From assembly GCA_963676095.1 (NCBI GenBank), contig OY781040.1, forward strand, positions 7,316,001 through 7,380,000: a stretch of 64,000 nucleotides of DNA, given 5' to 3'. Positions 1-8,709 of the stretch are shown here, one piece after another (position 1 is the first letter of the stretch; each line of letters begins with the position of its first letter). Under the pieces are notes generated by a model, which was given only the letters and a program-made list of their open reading frames with translations, was not told the origin of the DNA and searched no databases. Origin of the DNA: G963676095 sp963676095. Its GTDB lineage: Bacteria; Bacteroidota; Bacteroidia; Bacteroidales; Prolixibacteraceae. Made by a program: the position numbers and the translations under genes.

Positions 1-464
1 AAATTCCCCGTACTGACATGGCCACAGCTACAATTCCTTTGATAAACCTGGTGTTCAACCACTCTGGACTGAATAAAGGGAATGTCGATAACCTGTCTTT
101 TGCCTATCAACTGCACCGGTTCATCGACATAGATCTTTCCGCAACAGGGACATGGGCCTTCTGGCATATGAACCTCTATTTTATCCGGAGCTGGCGACAT
201 CCGAAGTGTTTCTCCTTTGTGACCCGCTTGACCACCGGATTTCTTATCACTTTTTCCCCGGAGGCTTTGGTTCTTACCCCGGAACAGGTCCTGAGCCGGA
301 GGCAGTGAACTGTTACCACTGTTCTTTGGTGTCTTCAGACGCTTTATTTCCTCCTGAAGTACCTCTACCATACGGGTTAAAGCATCAACCTTCATGGAAA
401 GATCATAAACCAGATCGACCAGTTCTTCCTTGTCCAGCTTTCTAAGTTCTTCTTTCGATACCAT
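1..464 (-). CDS. IS66-family transposase, N-terminal part (runs off the left edge)
   Basis: The frame opens at an ATG at 464 on the minus strand and is open to the window edge (about 154 codons). The N-terminus is a leucine-rich helical segment suited to a coiled coil. It is followed by a polar Asn/Ser/Pro-rich linker and then a cysteine pair region with CPCCGK and, further on, NCSCGH. That order (coiled coil, linker, zinc-finger-like cysteines) is typical of IS66 transposases; the DDE domain would lie outside the window. No companion tnpB-like gene is visible upstream, so the element may be a short variant or incomplete. Confidence 0.75.
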   Translation of the reverse strand, partial: MVSKEELRKLDKEELVDLVYDLSMKVDALTRMVEVLQEEIKRLKTPKNSGNSSLPPAQDLFRGKNQSLRGKSDKKSGGQAGHKGETLRMSPAPDKIEVHMPEGPCPCCGKIYVDEPVQLIGKRQVIDIPFIQSRVVEHQVYQRNCSCGHVSTGN

Positions 465-842
465 AACCCTTTTGCTTTTAACAAAGATCTTGTTCTGAGA
501 TTCAATACACAAATTTAAACCCCATTCTTTATGAACATCCACGATCCCTGTTTTCAACAATTTGAAAAATAAGTTTGAGTTTCGAGAGTTAAACCTCATG
601 TGAAGCGCATGGATGAATATAAAATCAAAAAACTTAACCCCTCCTACGGAAAATGAGTTGAGCAAATATTAAATCTAATATCCTTTTCCAAAATCTTTTA
701 TCCCGCAGGTACATGAGTAGTTACTTTTCTGCAATATGTTTGTGTTGTTCTTTGAGAACAGGCATCGTTCAGATCGATACCAGCAATGACTTTTTATTTG
801 AAATTTCTGAATTTTACAGGAGCAAACGAACAACAAGGACAT
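465..842. other. Gene-free stretch, probably the right end of the IS66 element plus its flank
   Basis: No convincing gene is present; short open frames here lack codon bias and family resemblance. The outer end of the IS66 element should fall in this interval. A G-rich sequence near 640-650 (minus reading GTAGGAGGGGTTAAG) could be its terminal repeat, but the other end is outside the window, so this cannot be confirmed. Confidence 0.3.
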
Positions 843-1021
843 GTTGAAAAACACAAAAAAGTTATCAACAAAATTTTTATCCATTATGCAATATCACCGG
901 ACAGGCAGCCCATGTCCCCACAATATCATTTCAAGATAATATTCTGCATCCTCATCAAATTGTTCGATTATTTATGAACAGTCAGGAATAGCATTGCTGT
1001 TGATAAATTTATCATTGTCAA
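843..1021 (+). repeat. Interspersed direct repeat, copy A
   Basis: Starts with GTTGAAAAACACAAAAAAG followed by TTATCAACAAAA and ends near CTGTTGATAAATTTATCATT. It matches copy B (18567) almost throughout and copy C (38202) in blocks, all in the same orientation. The central block ATGTCCCCACAATATCATTTC-like and the inverted TTATCAACA/TGTTGATAA words are shared. Copies B and C sit just upstream of Rhs shell genes; copy A faces the IS66 element instead. Confidence 0.75.
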
Positions 1022-1169
1022 AATCCCAAGAAAAAATAAGCTAGCTCTTAACTGTTGCAGGAATTATTATCTATAAGAATTTTAGCAGTTTTAAATGATT
1101 TTGTTGTCTTAAAACTGGGGGTAACTATACAATGCCTGACTTTTCTGCTACTTAAACTGATAATTATTA

Positions 1170-2349
1170 TACTTCATTTGGGATAAATTTCCGCACGTTT
1201 ATTTTCAAAAGATTGAAATTTTAGGGTCAATAAATTATTCAGATCATCCTTGTATTCTTGATTAATTGATTGAAAGAAGCCGGTAATAGCCTTATGGAAA
1301 AGCGTTGATGTTTCATAATATTTTGCGTACAGTATTTTTTTCTTAGTGAATTTCCATAAGCGTTCAATAATATTCAGGTTAGGGGAATAGGAAGGTAAAA
1401 ACAGGAGGGTTATACCTAATTCCCTTGCTGCATTTTCAACTAATTTACAATGCTGATAACGGGCATTGTCCAAAACAATCTTCAGGGGTAAATCCACATA
1501 AACGTCCCGAAGTTGTTTTAAAAATGCAATAATGGTTTCTGCATTAATAAACGTAGTATTGTTCAGGGTTATAACTTGTTTTGTAATGGCATCAACAGCT
1601 CCCAGTACATTGATCCGGTTACGCCCAGAAGATGCTTTGATAAATAAACGGGCAACACACCACAAGGCGCAAATAAAAGGTTCCAGAATAAAATGGGCCG
1701 CATCCATAAACAACAGGTGGCATTTCCCGTTCTGAGCTTCTTCAATGGCTGGTTCCAAGGTTGTTTTCATCCATAGCTGTTGTTTTTGGGCATCTGCTTT
1801 TGCCGGGATATGTCCCGTTTTGATATAACGCAATCCGTGCCGTTTCATAAAGGCACGAACCTGGGAAGGACTTCGGTCAATACCCGTCATCTTCTCAATA
1901 CGCCATTTGGCCTCATTGATACTCATCGGGGGCTGTTTGGTAAAAGATTCCAATAGGCTGTCTGCATAGTTTTCCAGTTTACTTTTGTTCGTACCGTAAC
2001 CAACCTTGCAAAGACTTTCAAAGCCCTCTTGCACATAGCGCTTAGTCCAATAACCAACCGAATCCCGGTTCAAGTCCGCTAAAACTCCGATCTGCTCATT
2101 AGACAGACCTGTGATAATCTTTAAATAAACGGCCTGTATTCTTTTTTGAACCATTGCATCAGGATAATGATATCTTTCATAATTTAGCCGTTGAATTTCG
2201 GCTCCGTCGAGATTTATTGGAAGCATATCTTCTTTAGATTTATGGTAGAACTAATTTGATATGCTTCTCTTTTTATTTTACGCCTCTCCTGACAAAGTTT
2301 TCAACTTTCTCTTGTTAATTATTTGCGGAAATTTATCCCGTGCGAAGTA
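1170..2349 (-). mobile_element. IS630-family insertion sequence
   Basis: A single transposase gene is bounded by inverted repeats. The left end has GGGATAAATTTCCGCA at 1180-1195 and the right end its exact complement at 2324-2339. Outer bases TACTTC match at both ends, with a four-base mismatch block between. Both ends abut TA, the usual IS630 target duplication (1168-1169 and 2350-2351 if the outermost TA is taken). The element looks intact. It sits at the very 3' end of the immunity lipoprotein gene to its right. Confidence 0.88.
1174..2226 (-). CDS. IS630-family transposase
   Basis: A 350-residue DDE transposase catalysing movement of the surrounding element. The N-terminal about 130 residues form the winged-helix/HTH DNA-binding part, including a QIGVLADLNRDSVGYW helix-turn-helix-like segment. 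The catalytic triad is readable: LLFMDAAHF (first Asp), IVLDNARYQH (second Asp) and SPNLNIIERLWKF (Glu). The length is normal and there is no frameshift, so the element could be active. The stop codon lies within the left terminal repeat. Confidence 0.93.
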   Translation of the reverse strand: MLPINLDGAEIQRLNYERYHYPDAMVQKRIQAVYLKIITGLSNEQIGVLADLNRDSVGYWTKRYVQEGFESLCKVGYGTNKSKLENYADSLLESFTKQPPMSINEAKWRIEKMTGIDRSPSQVRAFMKRHGLRYIKTGHIPAKADAQKQQLWMKTTLEPAIEEAQNGKCHLLFMDAAHFILEPFICALWCVARLFIKASSGRNRINVLGAVDAITKQVITLNNTTFINAETIIAFLKQLRDVYVDLPLKIVLDNARYQHCKLVENAARELGITLLFLPSYSPNLNIIERLWKFTKKKILYAKYYETSTLFHKAITGFFQSINQEYKDDLNNLLTLKFQSFENKRAEIYPK

Positions 2350-2977
2350 TAAATTGATATTTCGAATACTCAACATCTCCATTCATACTTTTCTTACTTG
2401 CATTCAATATAATATCGTTGCCTTCAAGTTTTAATTCAAAATTCTGTACATAGGAAATTCCTCCCTCGCATAGTGGATCCCCTAAATTAAAATACTCTTC
2501 TTTTTCTATGCCCTCAAAACTTTTGTGTACCTCTAAATGATATAAAACATAGATTAACAAAACTTTTCTATCACTACATGCATCTGAATATACACTGTTT
2601 AATTTGAAAAAAGAATAGCTATTTATAGTTATCGTTTCAATTGTATCAACTAATCCAATTTGTTCAGCATAAACAATAGGCTTTTTCGCATCCTTTTGCA
2701 AAGCTAACACCATAGAATTTTTTGACCCCATAATATTCCCAATTATAAAAGTGAAGTTATTCTTTTCATAAGTATAAAGAATTTTTTCTAAATAAATAGA
2801 GTCATCCTTGCTTTTGTAATTCTGGTATTTAGGCAATATTAACTGACTTCCTACTTTATTGGGAATAGAGTAATATCCATCCCCTAGTGAATTGATAAAA
2901 GTAGTTGCATCTCTTTTCTGGCCTTGACAAGAAAAAAAACTCACCAGCAATAATAGTATATACAATACTCTTTTCAT
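2333..2977 (-). CDS. Putative immunity lipoprotein for the adjacent SleB-like Rhs tip
   Basis: About 214 residues with no recognised domain. The N-terminus is a lipoprotein signal (hydrophobic stretch ending LLLVSFFSC), so the mature protein should be lipid-anchored in the periplasm. The ATG at 2977 overlaps the TGA of the Rhs tip gene by one base (TGATG), suggesting translational coupling, the usual toxin-immunity layout. A periplasmic anchor suits a partner that attacks peptidoglycan. The last five residues come from the terminal repeat of the IS630 element. Removing the element gives a stop after only one to six native residues, so the protein is probably still functional. Confidence 0.65.
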   Translation of the reverse strand: MKRVLYILLLLVSFFSCQGQKRDATTFINSLGDGYYSIPNKVGSQLILPKYQNYKSKDDSIYLEKILYTYEKNNFTFIIGNIMGSKNSMVLALQKDAKKPIVYAEQIGLVDTIETITINSYSFFKLNSVYSDACSDRKVLLIYVLYHLEVHKSFEGIEKEEYFNLGDPLCEGGISYVQNFELKLEGNDIILNASKKSMNGDVEYSKYQFILRTG

Positions 2978-3756
2978 CACTTATATTTATAAAATTTAAA
3001 ACTATCTGTTAATACACCAGAAGGAGTTGTTTCTTGTAAAATATTAAAATTCCAACTTGGTGTACTATACTTAGGAACCATTGATTTAGGGCTATAGTAT
3101 AGCAAGGCTCCATTTGTTATTCCACTTCCAGCATAAAATACTTTAATTGCAGCGGAAACAGAATTAGCAAATGCTGTTCGTTCTGGCTGACTGTTTATTG
3201 ACGACGGATCAGAATACCTCCAATTGCTTTTGTCATTAGGGTTGACAGATGAAAATTGATATACTATAACTCCACTCTTTGTTGTTGTTTTCTGTTCTGC
3301 AACTTCTTTATATGTATTAGGATACCGAGAGTTCTCCACTCGATTCTTCAGAACATCTCCAACAGCCTCTTTACTGATCTGATTTTCACCACTTGCCTCA
3401 GCATATATTATCCTAGATAAATGACCTTCTTCGCTGTCTAAATCTACTCGTGAGTAATTTTCTCCGCTATGTTTTGTATTACCATTACTGTCTTGAACAA
3501 AAAACTTATCAGGTTGATCGTTCTTGATATAATCAATTTGATTCCCCTCTCTATCATAGTAATAATCGTCATAATTCATTCCATTCAGATCAACGAATTT
3601 TATAGGATTATTCCCCGAAAAATGATAAAGTGATTGAGAGTAATAACTTTCCGCTAACGGATCAACACTATGCCAGCAAGCTAACTCGGGATCATAAAAG
3701 CGCTTTCCGTAATCGTAATCCCTTACCTGCAAAAATGAGCCGTCCCCAAAAGCCAT
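2977..3756 (-). CDS. Displaced Rhs C-terminal tip with SleB-like cell-wall hydrolase domain
   Basis: The first about 60 residues are the end of an Rhs core (YDYGKRFYDPELACWHSVDP, then NNPIKFVDLNG). The rest is a toxin domain matching the SleB/cell-wall hydrolase family (Hydrolase_2): RIIYAEASGE, VGDVLKNRV, YQFSSVNP and an NGALLYY segment. The presumed action is cutting peptidoglycan glycan strands in the periplasm of a competitor. The usual Rhs barrel, signal peptide and export region are all missing. An ATG exists in the junction sequence, but there is no clear ribosome site, so this is probably a silent tip awaiting recombination into the full-length gene at 10905-14324. Confidence 0.75.
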   Translation of the reverse strand: MAFGDGSFLQVRDYDYGKRFYDPELACWHSVDPLAESYYSQSLYHFSGNNPIKFVDLNGMNYDDYYYDREGNQIDYIKNDQPDKFFVQDSNGNTKHSGENYSRVDLDSEEGHLSRIIYAEASGENQISKEAVGDVLKNRVENSRYPNTYKEVAEQKTTTKSGVIVYQFSSVNPNDKSNWRYSDPSSINSQPERTAFANSVSAAIKVFYAGSGITNGALLYYSPKSMVPKYSTPSWNFNILQETTPSGVLTDSFKFYKYK

Positions 3757-3889
3757 TACTGCCGGTTTTCAACCAGTTCAAAGAACGCTTTAATGCTCCT
3801 AAAAGTAACATTTCTATTTTTCAATTGAACAATTTTCAGTTGAAAAGAAAAAAGCTGATGTATTTGATGATGATGATGGGCTGTTGGAA
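3718..3889 (+). repeat. Junction repeat JR, copy 1
   Basis: Recurring sequence that starts inside the Rhs core remnant (ATCCCTTACCTGCAAAAATG), continues through TTCAACCAGTTCAAAGAACG and a TTTTCAATTGA...TCAGTTGAAAA inverted repeat, and ends at GGGCTGTTGGAACGG. Nearly identical copies lie at 24553, 26251 and 28050. It joins the 5' end of a truncated Rhs tip (minus strand) to a truncated XRE gene (plus strand). Confidence 0.85.
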
Positions 3890-3929
3890 CGGAAATTATA
3901 TTTGCAACAATATCTCCCGGCGCAAAACG

Positions 3930-4214
3930 GACAAATCAGCCTATAGCAAAATAGAGAAAGGCATGAGGGCCTTAACCGTGGATGAACTGCAAAAAATGGC
4001 ACAGCTCTTTAATATGACCACCGACCAGATCTTAAACTATGATGGCAAAATCCCCCAAGAGGTGGTTATCGGGGATAAAACCATCGCCGGGCAAATGAAG
4101 CTGATCCAGCAGCTTGACGAGGAAGACAGACAAACTATCTTCCGGCTGATCGAAAAAATGCTCACCAATAAAAAATTCAAGGACTTCTTTCAAAAAAATG
4201 TAGCTGCTCTATAA
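3930..4214 (+). pseudogene. XRE-type repressor remnant a (N-terminus missing)
   Basis: Encodes the second half of an XRE helix-turn-helix protein: SAYSKIEKGMRALTVDEL, then LAQLFNMTTDQIL-type residues (MAQLFNMTTDQIL), and a helical tail. The first helices of the HTH are replaced by junction repeat JR. It runs convergently towards the Rhs/immunity genes on its right and ends just before a terminator hairpin. Without start and HTH it is unlikely to bind DNA. Confidence 0.7.
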
Positions 4215-4217
4215 AAC

Positions 4218-4242
4218 AAAAGCCCAGCAACGCCGGGCTTTA
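4218..4242. terminator. GC-rich hairpin between convergent XRE remnant a and immunity gene
   Basis: AAGCCCAGCAACGCCGGGCTT forms an imperfect hairpin flanked by A-rich and T-rich runs, so it could act in both directions. Confidence 0.7.
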
Positions 4243-4245
4243 TTG

Positions 4246-4659
4246 TTATTTGATGTTTTGCCAATCTACAGTCCGCAATAAATAATTTGAATAGGAATAA
4301 ACTGATATAATTAGTATAACGATAGTTAAAACTAGTAATACCCCATAAACATCTTTCTTTTTATCAATATCTCTGAACTTTTCAATTTTCTTCTTCCATT
4401 TACCTTTATATGTGTACATAAAGTGATGGACTACACCAATTGCAAGACCAAGAAATAAAGAAAAGTAGGGATAGTCTGAAAGTGATATACTCTTAAATAA
4501 GTAGTTTTGAATGTTACTTATTGCCGATATTAAAAGCACACATAAAAATACTAAAGTAACACCAGCTTTCCATTCACTCCACCAACGAGAAGGAACTTTT
4601 TCCCAGAAACGATAAAAAGTATAAAACATATAATCATATGCTCTCATAATCATTCTCAT
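4246..4659 (-). CDS. Putative membrane immunity protein
   Basis: About 137 residues from the ATG at 4659, which overlaps the TAA of the upstream Rhs fragment by one base (TAATG); a longer frame to 4695 exists but the overlap start is preferred. Three hydrophobic segments are visible (AGVTLVFLCVLLISAISNI, YFSLFLGLAIGVVHHFMY, VLLVLTIVILIISVYSYS), giving a small polytopic inner-membrane protein. No family recognised. Its position right after an Rhs tip with hydrophobic Gly-rich segments suggests an immunity protein against a membrane-acting toxin. Confidence 0.55.
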   Translation of the reverse strand: MRMIMRAYDYMFYTFYRFWEKVPSRWWSEWKAGVTLVFLCVLLISAISNIQNYLFKSISLSDYPYFSLFLGLAIGVVHHFMYTYKGKWKKKIEKFRDIDKKKDVYGVLLVLTIVILIISVYSYSNYLLRTVDWQNIK

Positions 4660-6731
4660 TATTTCAACCCTCCTTCCATTCGATACATATTCCAACCTGG
4701 CCCAAGTATTTCCTGATTTCTTTGAATTATTCTATCTGTATCGTTCATATATCCACCTAATCCACCAGGGTAAAAAGCATCAATTCCAAAATAAAGAATT
4801 CCAATCGCTGGGTTAATCGTTAAAGAATACAATGCCACACCTGTATTTAACCTAGCTTTTTGAGGACTAACCGACCATTCATCACTTATACCTTTATTAT
4901 ATCTAGGTACCCCTATTGTATAATCATATACAATTCCAACACCTGTTAATCCAAATCCAACCCCTTTAGCTGCATTAACACCCTTGAAAGCAGACATATA
5001 TTTACTAGACCCTTTTAAAGATAAAATACTTGATTCCAAAGGTCTATACATACTCCACCTATTTAACATTGCTGAATAGTACGCTGATGCACCTGTTGCT
5101 TTTAAACTTGCCAAGTAATTAAATTTATCAAGCGTACTCTTTGTACCTCCGCTATTTGCGGCATCATCATCTTCTTGCCCAGAAGAAGAGTCTGTTGTAA
5201 CAAATTGACTAGCTCCACTGTTTCCAAACTCAAACTTACTCGAAGTACCACGAGTTCCATTATATAAACTCATAAAAAAATCATACCTCGAACTCGACTG
5301 CGCTTGTGTCGAATCCGGCCCCATGCCCATAAAATCAATATATTTCATAGGATTGTTTGCTGCATAGGCGTAGGTAGATTGGAAATTATAATTTTCAGCA
5401 CTCGGGTCAATCACATGCCACCTCCCTAATTCCGGGTCATAAAACCTGGCACCGTAATCGTAATTTTCAAAGAACTCATCCTGTAACTCTTTGCCGTTAT
5501 AAAGATATTTATTTTTATCCAGATTATTATCCGTAAAAAGGCTTCCGAACGGATAATATTCCGTTACCTGTTCGACCGCCGGCGCCGAGCCGCTGTAACT
5601 GACCACCATCCGCGTGTTACCCAGGTGGTCTTTCAGGTAGTAGTGGTACAATCCTGACCGGTAGAACCCTTCAGACGTCAAAACACGGTCCAGCGCCCCA
5701 TCCTGGTAGATGAAGCTCCCTTCATATTTCAGGGTCGTTGTCCCCGTGCCGGAAACGGTCTTCCCCCATTTCGTCCCTGCGGCATCATACGTGTACTGGG
5801 CGTACTGGCTCCCGTCTGAACTTGTATATTTCTTCGGCAGATCCAGCTCGTCGAAGTACTCCACGGTCAACCCCCTCAGGTTATCTGTCGTGGCATTCCC
5901 GTTCGCATCATAACTAAAGGTCTTTCCGGTGATTGAACTGCCCCCGTAGGTCCCTGTCAGGGAAGACAACTGGTTGCCCGCATACGTGTACGCCAGGTTT
6001 TCCCGGTCTGTTCCGCTGCTGTTCTTCCGGTTCAGTCCGGTAATGTTCCCGTTCGCATCGTACCCGACCGAGTAAAGGTCGTAATTCGACGTATTCGTCA
6101 CGTTCCCCGTTGTGGTAATGGATCCGTAATCGCCTTTGGTCAGCCGGTTCAGCCCGTCGTAACGGTAGGCATAGGCCGAACGCGTCGTGTTGTCGTTGCG
6201 CCAGCGCATCCCGCTCAGGTTCCCGTTATACTGGACTACCGGCGAAAGATTGGCCAGCTCTCCCGTCGTGTTGTAGTACAATTCTTCGGAAAACGCTTTA
6301 CCAATCGTATAACTGTCATCCGGGTCGTTGATTTTGGTCAGCCACCCCCGGATGTTATAACTGTAGTCTGCCTCCTGGTTCCCGTTGTGAAGCGTCTTCT
6401 TCTCCAACCGCCCGATTTCATCATACGTGTTTTCTGACAGGGTTACCGCCGTTGCCCCGTCATAGCTGAACGTGGTCGTCGTCGGCCTGCCCATATGGTC
6501 ATAGGCATAAGTGGTCTCTGTCGTAACCGGGCCTGCACCCACCGTCTGCCGCTGGACAACCTGTTGTTTTATAGGTTGGCCCGTAAAGTTATACGTGGTC
6601 GAGGTACGGCTGTACCCTCCGTCCGGGTTGCTTTGGTTCTGCTGGATCACCCGTCCGTATTTGTCGTAGTACGTGCTCGTGTAGATCCATCCGGTGGTAC
6701 CAAGTACCCTGACTAATACAAAGCCCGGCAT
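4659..6731 (-). CDS. Displaced Rhs fragment: half an Rhs core plus a hydrophobic tip
   Basis: 690 residues. The first about 450 are Rhs/YD repeats nearly identical to the full-length protein at 10905-14324 and end in the conserved junction (YYLKDHLGNTRMVVSYSG, YDYGARFYDPELGRWH, NNPMKYIDFMGMG). The last about 220 residues are a tip of unknown function with two Gly-rich hydrophobic stretches (VGFGLTGVGIVYDYTIG; ALYSLTINPAIGILYFGI), so a membrane-directed toxin is possible. The apparent start lies inside a terminator hairpin (6720-6745). The true start, signal peptide and DUF6443 region are missing, so this is a displaced tip with a long homology arm. Confidence 0.75.
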   Translation of the reverse strand: MPGFVLVRVLGTTGWIYTSTYYDKYGRVIQQNQSNPDGGYSRTSTTYNFTGQPIKQQVVQRQTVGAGPVTTETTYAYDHMGRPTTTTFSYDGATAVTLSENTYDEIGRLEKKTLHNGNQEADYSYNIRGWLTKINDPDDSYTIGKAFSEELYYNTTGELANLSPVVQYNGNLSGMRWRNDNTTRSAYAYRYDGLNRLTKGDYGSITTTGNVTNTSNYDLYSVGYDANGNITGLNRKNSSGTDRENLAYTYAGNQLSSLTGTYGGSSITGKTFSYDANGNATTDNLRGLTVEYFDELDLPKKYTSSDGSQYAQYTYDAAGTKWGKTVSGTGTTTLKYEGSFIYQDGALDRVLTSEGFYRSGLYHYYLKDHLGNTRMVVSYSGSAPAVEQVTEYYPFGSLFTDNNLDKNKYLYNGKELQDEFFENYDYGARFYDPELGRWHVIDPSAENYNFQSTYAYAANNPMKYIDFMGMGPDSTQAQSSSRYDFFMSLYNGTRGTSSKFEFGNSGASQFVTTDSSSGQEDDDAANSGGTKSTLDKFNYLASLKATGASAYYSAMLNRWSMYRPLESSILSLKGSSKYMSAFKGVNAAKGVGFGLTGVGIVYDYTIGVPRYNKGISDEWSVSPQKARLNTGVALYSLTINPAIGILYFGIDAFYPGGLGGYMNDTDRIIQRNQEILGPGWNMYRMEGGLK
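5440..6712 (-). repeat. 1.27-kb Rhs core direct repeat, left copy
   Basis: Matches 11675-12948 at a nearly constant offset with only scattered substitutions, in the same orientation. It is the homology arm that a recombination between displaced tip and full-length gene would use. Confidence 0.85.
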
Positions 6732-6745
6732 AGTAGCCGGGCTTG
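6720..6745. terminator. Terminator hairpin at the left scar of the split immunity gene
   Basis: AAGCCCGGC-ATAGTA-GCCGGGCTT, a perfect nine-base-pair stem of the same type as the hairpins that follow the XRE remnants. Here the XRE gene itself is gone and the hairpin is fused directly to truncated Rhs core. Confidence 0.75.
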
Positions 6746-6996
6746 CTGTTCTAACTATTTGTTAATCTCAAAAAAACAGTTTATCCCAAAAAGAAGGTGG
6801 CGAATCCTGCAGTTCTATCTTATAGCCTCTCTTCTGGTAATCCTCAATTAGTTTAATCAACTCTTCCTCCTTTTTTAAGGATGAAATAAAGAATTCATAT
6901 TTTTTTGTTTTTCCCTCTTGCTCAAATTCGATCCAATTGTTACCGCCTCCATATTTTAATGTCCGTTTATATATGGCTTTCTCCTTTGCTGCATTA

Positions 6997-8382
6997 GTAA
7001 AACGTTAAAAATAATATCCTCAAAACTATGCATAAATTCTGTAGTTTAGTTCTGGAATATCCGGGTGATGTATGATTCGTTTTTCGTTTATATCTGCCTT
7101 GTCTACCTTAATGCCTTGGGGGTATTCTTTTAAGTTTAACCGAACCACCACGCAAAGGCCTGTTTTGGTCGAAGTTCGTTCAATTAGCTTTTGAACAGTT
7201 TGATAATCTGAAAAAACAACGCCTTCCATCGCCCGGTGTACATGGCTAAATAATCGATGTTCGATCGGATTCCATTTGGAACAATAAGGCGGATAATGAC
7301 AGACAATAACCGATAAGCCTGTTTGTGTTGCAAACTCCATGAGCCGGTGTTTAAAGATGTGATGCCGGTAAGAATTGGCCCCACCTGCATCACATAAAAT
7401 CAGGATATTTTTAGCATCCGGATACTGATTAATACCATATTCCCACCACCACCAAAGTAAATTATCCACGATAAAATCTGCTGTTTCACTGCTGCTCCCA
7501 ACAGAGATGTACCCTTTATTTGCCTGCAAATCATAAATCCCATGTGGAATAACTTTGCCTTGGGCTAAATACTCATAATCATGGTCATATACTTTAACAG
7601 CCTGGGTGCAAAAGCATTTCCCATCGCGGTAAAGATTACCCAGCCGTTCTTTTTTCTTGCAATCGATGCTCAGAACGGGACTTTTTAAACTCATGGCCAG
7701 TACCAACGTACAAATAATTTGAAACTGCCTGTCTCGATTGGCATAGCTGCCTAAGGCCAATTGTTTGGTTTGCCTGCGATAACCATACCCCAATTCTTTA
7801 AGCAAGCGCTTTACCATTCCATTGCTGATCTTAATCTGATGTTGTTCCCGGAAAAGTTTGACGATCGAATATGGCTTTAGACCTACCCAATAAACCTCAC
7901 TTTGGGTTGGACTGCCCGCTTTATACTTTTCGATCAATTCAATCAGCAACTCTTTTATTTCAGGTCTGGTTTCAGTTTTTTTTTCTGCCCCCGCCCGTTT
8001 TGCGTTGCCGCCCCGGGGGAATGAAAACATCCGATTCTTCGGTCAATTCCTTCCTTCCCTGCAGAATGGTTTTCCGATCAACCCCAAGAACTTTACTGAT
8101 ATAGGTAATACCTCCCCTTCCCAGCTTCAGGGATTCCAATGCCGCATATTGCCTGCGGTCTTTTTCTGATAACCGGCTGTAGTGCAATTGCATCAGCATA
8201 ACGGTCTTTTCCGGGAATTCTTCTTTCATAGAATGTAAAGTAACATCCTTAACACATACAAAATCAGCCAAATCGTATATTTTTATCAAGAATGGGTTGT
8301 TAATAACCACCCCTGACTTATCACTTCAAGTTCAAAACAAATATCAATCATCGTTTTGGGTAAGTTATTTTGAAAGTTTCAC
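6997..8382 (-). mobile_element. ISAzo13-family insertion sequence
   Basis: Imperfect terminal repeats: left GTAAAACGTTAAAAATAA (from 6997), right end reading inward GTGAAACTTTCAAAATAA (from 8382); both then share a CAAAAC-ATG block. A TTA direct duplication flanks it (6994-6996, 8383-8385). Contains one transposase gene in two overlapping frames. The rejoined host gene across the duplication supports these exact borders. Confidence 0.82.
7026..8310 (-). CDS. ISAzo13-family transposase in two frames (frameshift at an A9 tract)
   Basis: The first frame (8310-7972, 112 residues) is the N-terminal DNA-binding part (YAALESLKLGRGGITYIS, VLGVDRKTILQGRKEL). The second (8030-7026) carries the DDE domain: PVLSIDCKKKERLGN (first Asp), ILILCDAGGANS (second Asp) and PPYCSKWNPIEHRLFSHV (Glu). 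The two overlap around a run of nine A on the coding strand (7976-7984). With eight A the protein would be a single uninterrupted transposase of about 425 residues. Either one A was gained and the gene is dead, or slippage on the A run makes the full-length product. Confidence 0.85.
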
Positions 8383-8709
8383 TTAAGAAAAATAATTACC
8401 GAGATATCTACCAGATTTAGCTCTTGTGCTGCCAAATCTAATTTATCCAGACCAAACTGGACTTCTCCTATGTTCTTCTCCTTGTTTACAATAAGTGAGA
8501 CCGCAATTCCAAGAAGAATAAAAACTAAAAAATATAAAGTTACTTCTATCCCATATGGAATATCTATAATCCTACTTATAAAACTACGACTAGCCCCTCT
8601 GGAAAATACTGCTCCCGCAAGCAATGCATCAAATCCCATAATTAAATAACCATAAATAGACTTAACAAAAAACTTTCGTGAGTTAATAAGTATGAATGTT
8701 AACTTCACA

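Noticed and set aside
675..884. 69-residue minus-strand frame near the IS66 end
   Set aside because: It runs into the interspersed repeat, has no recognisable domain, and lies where an IS end or flank is expected.
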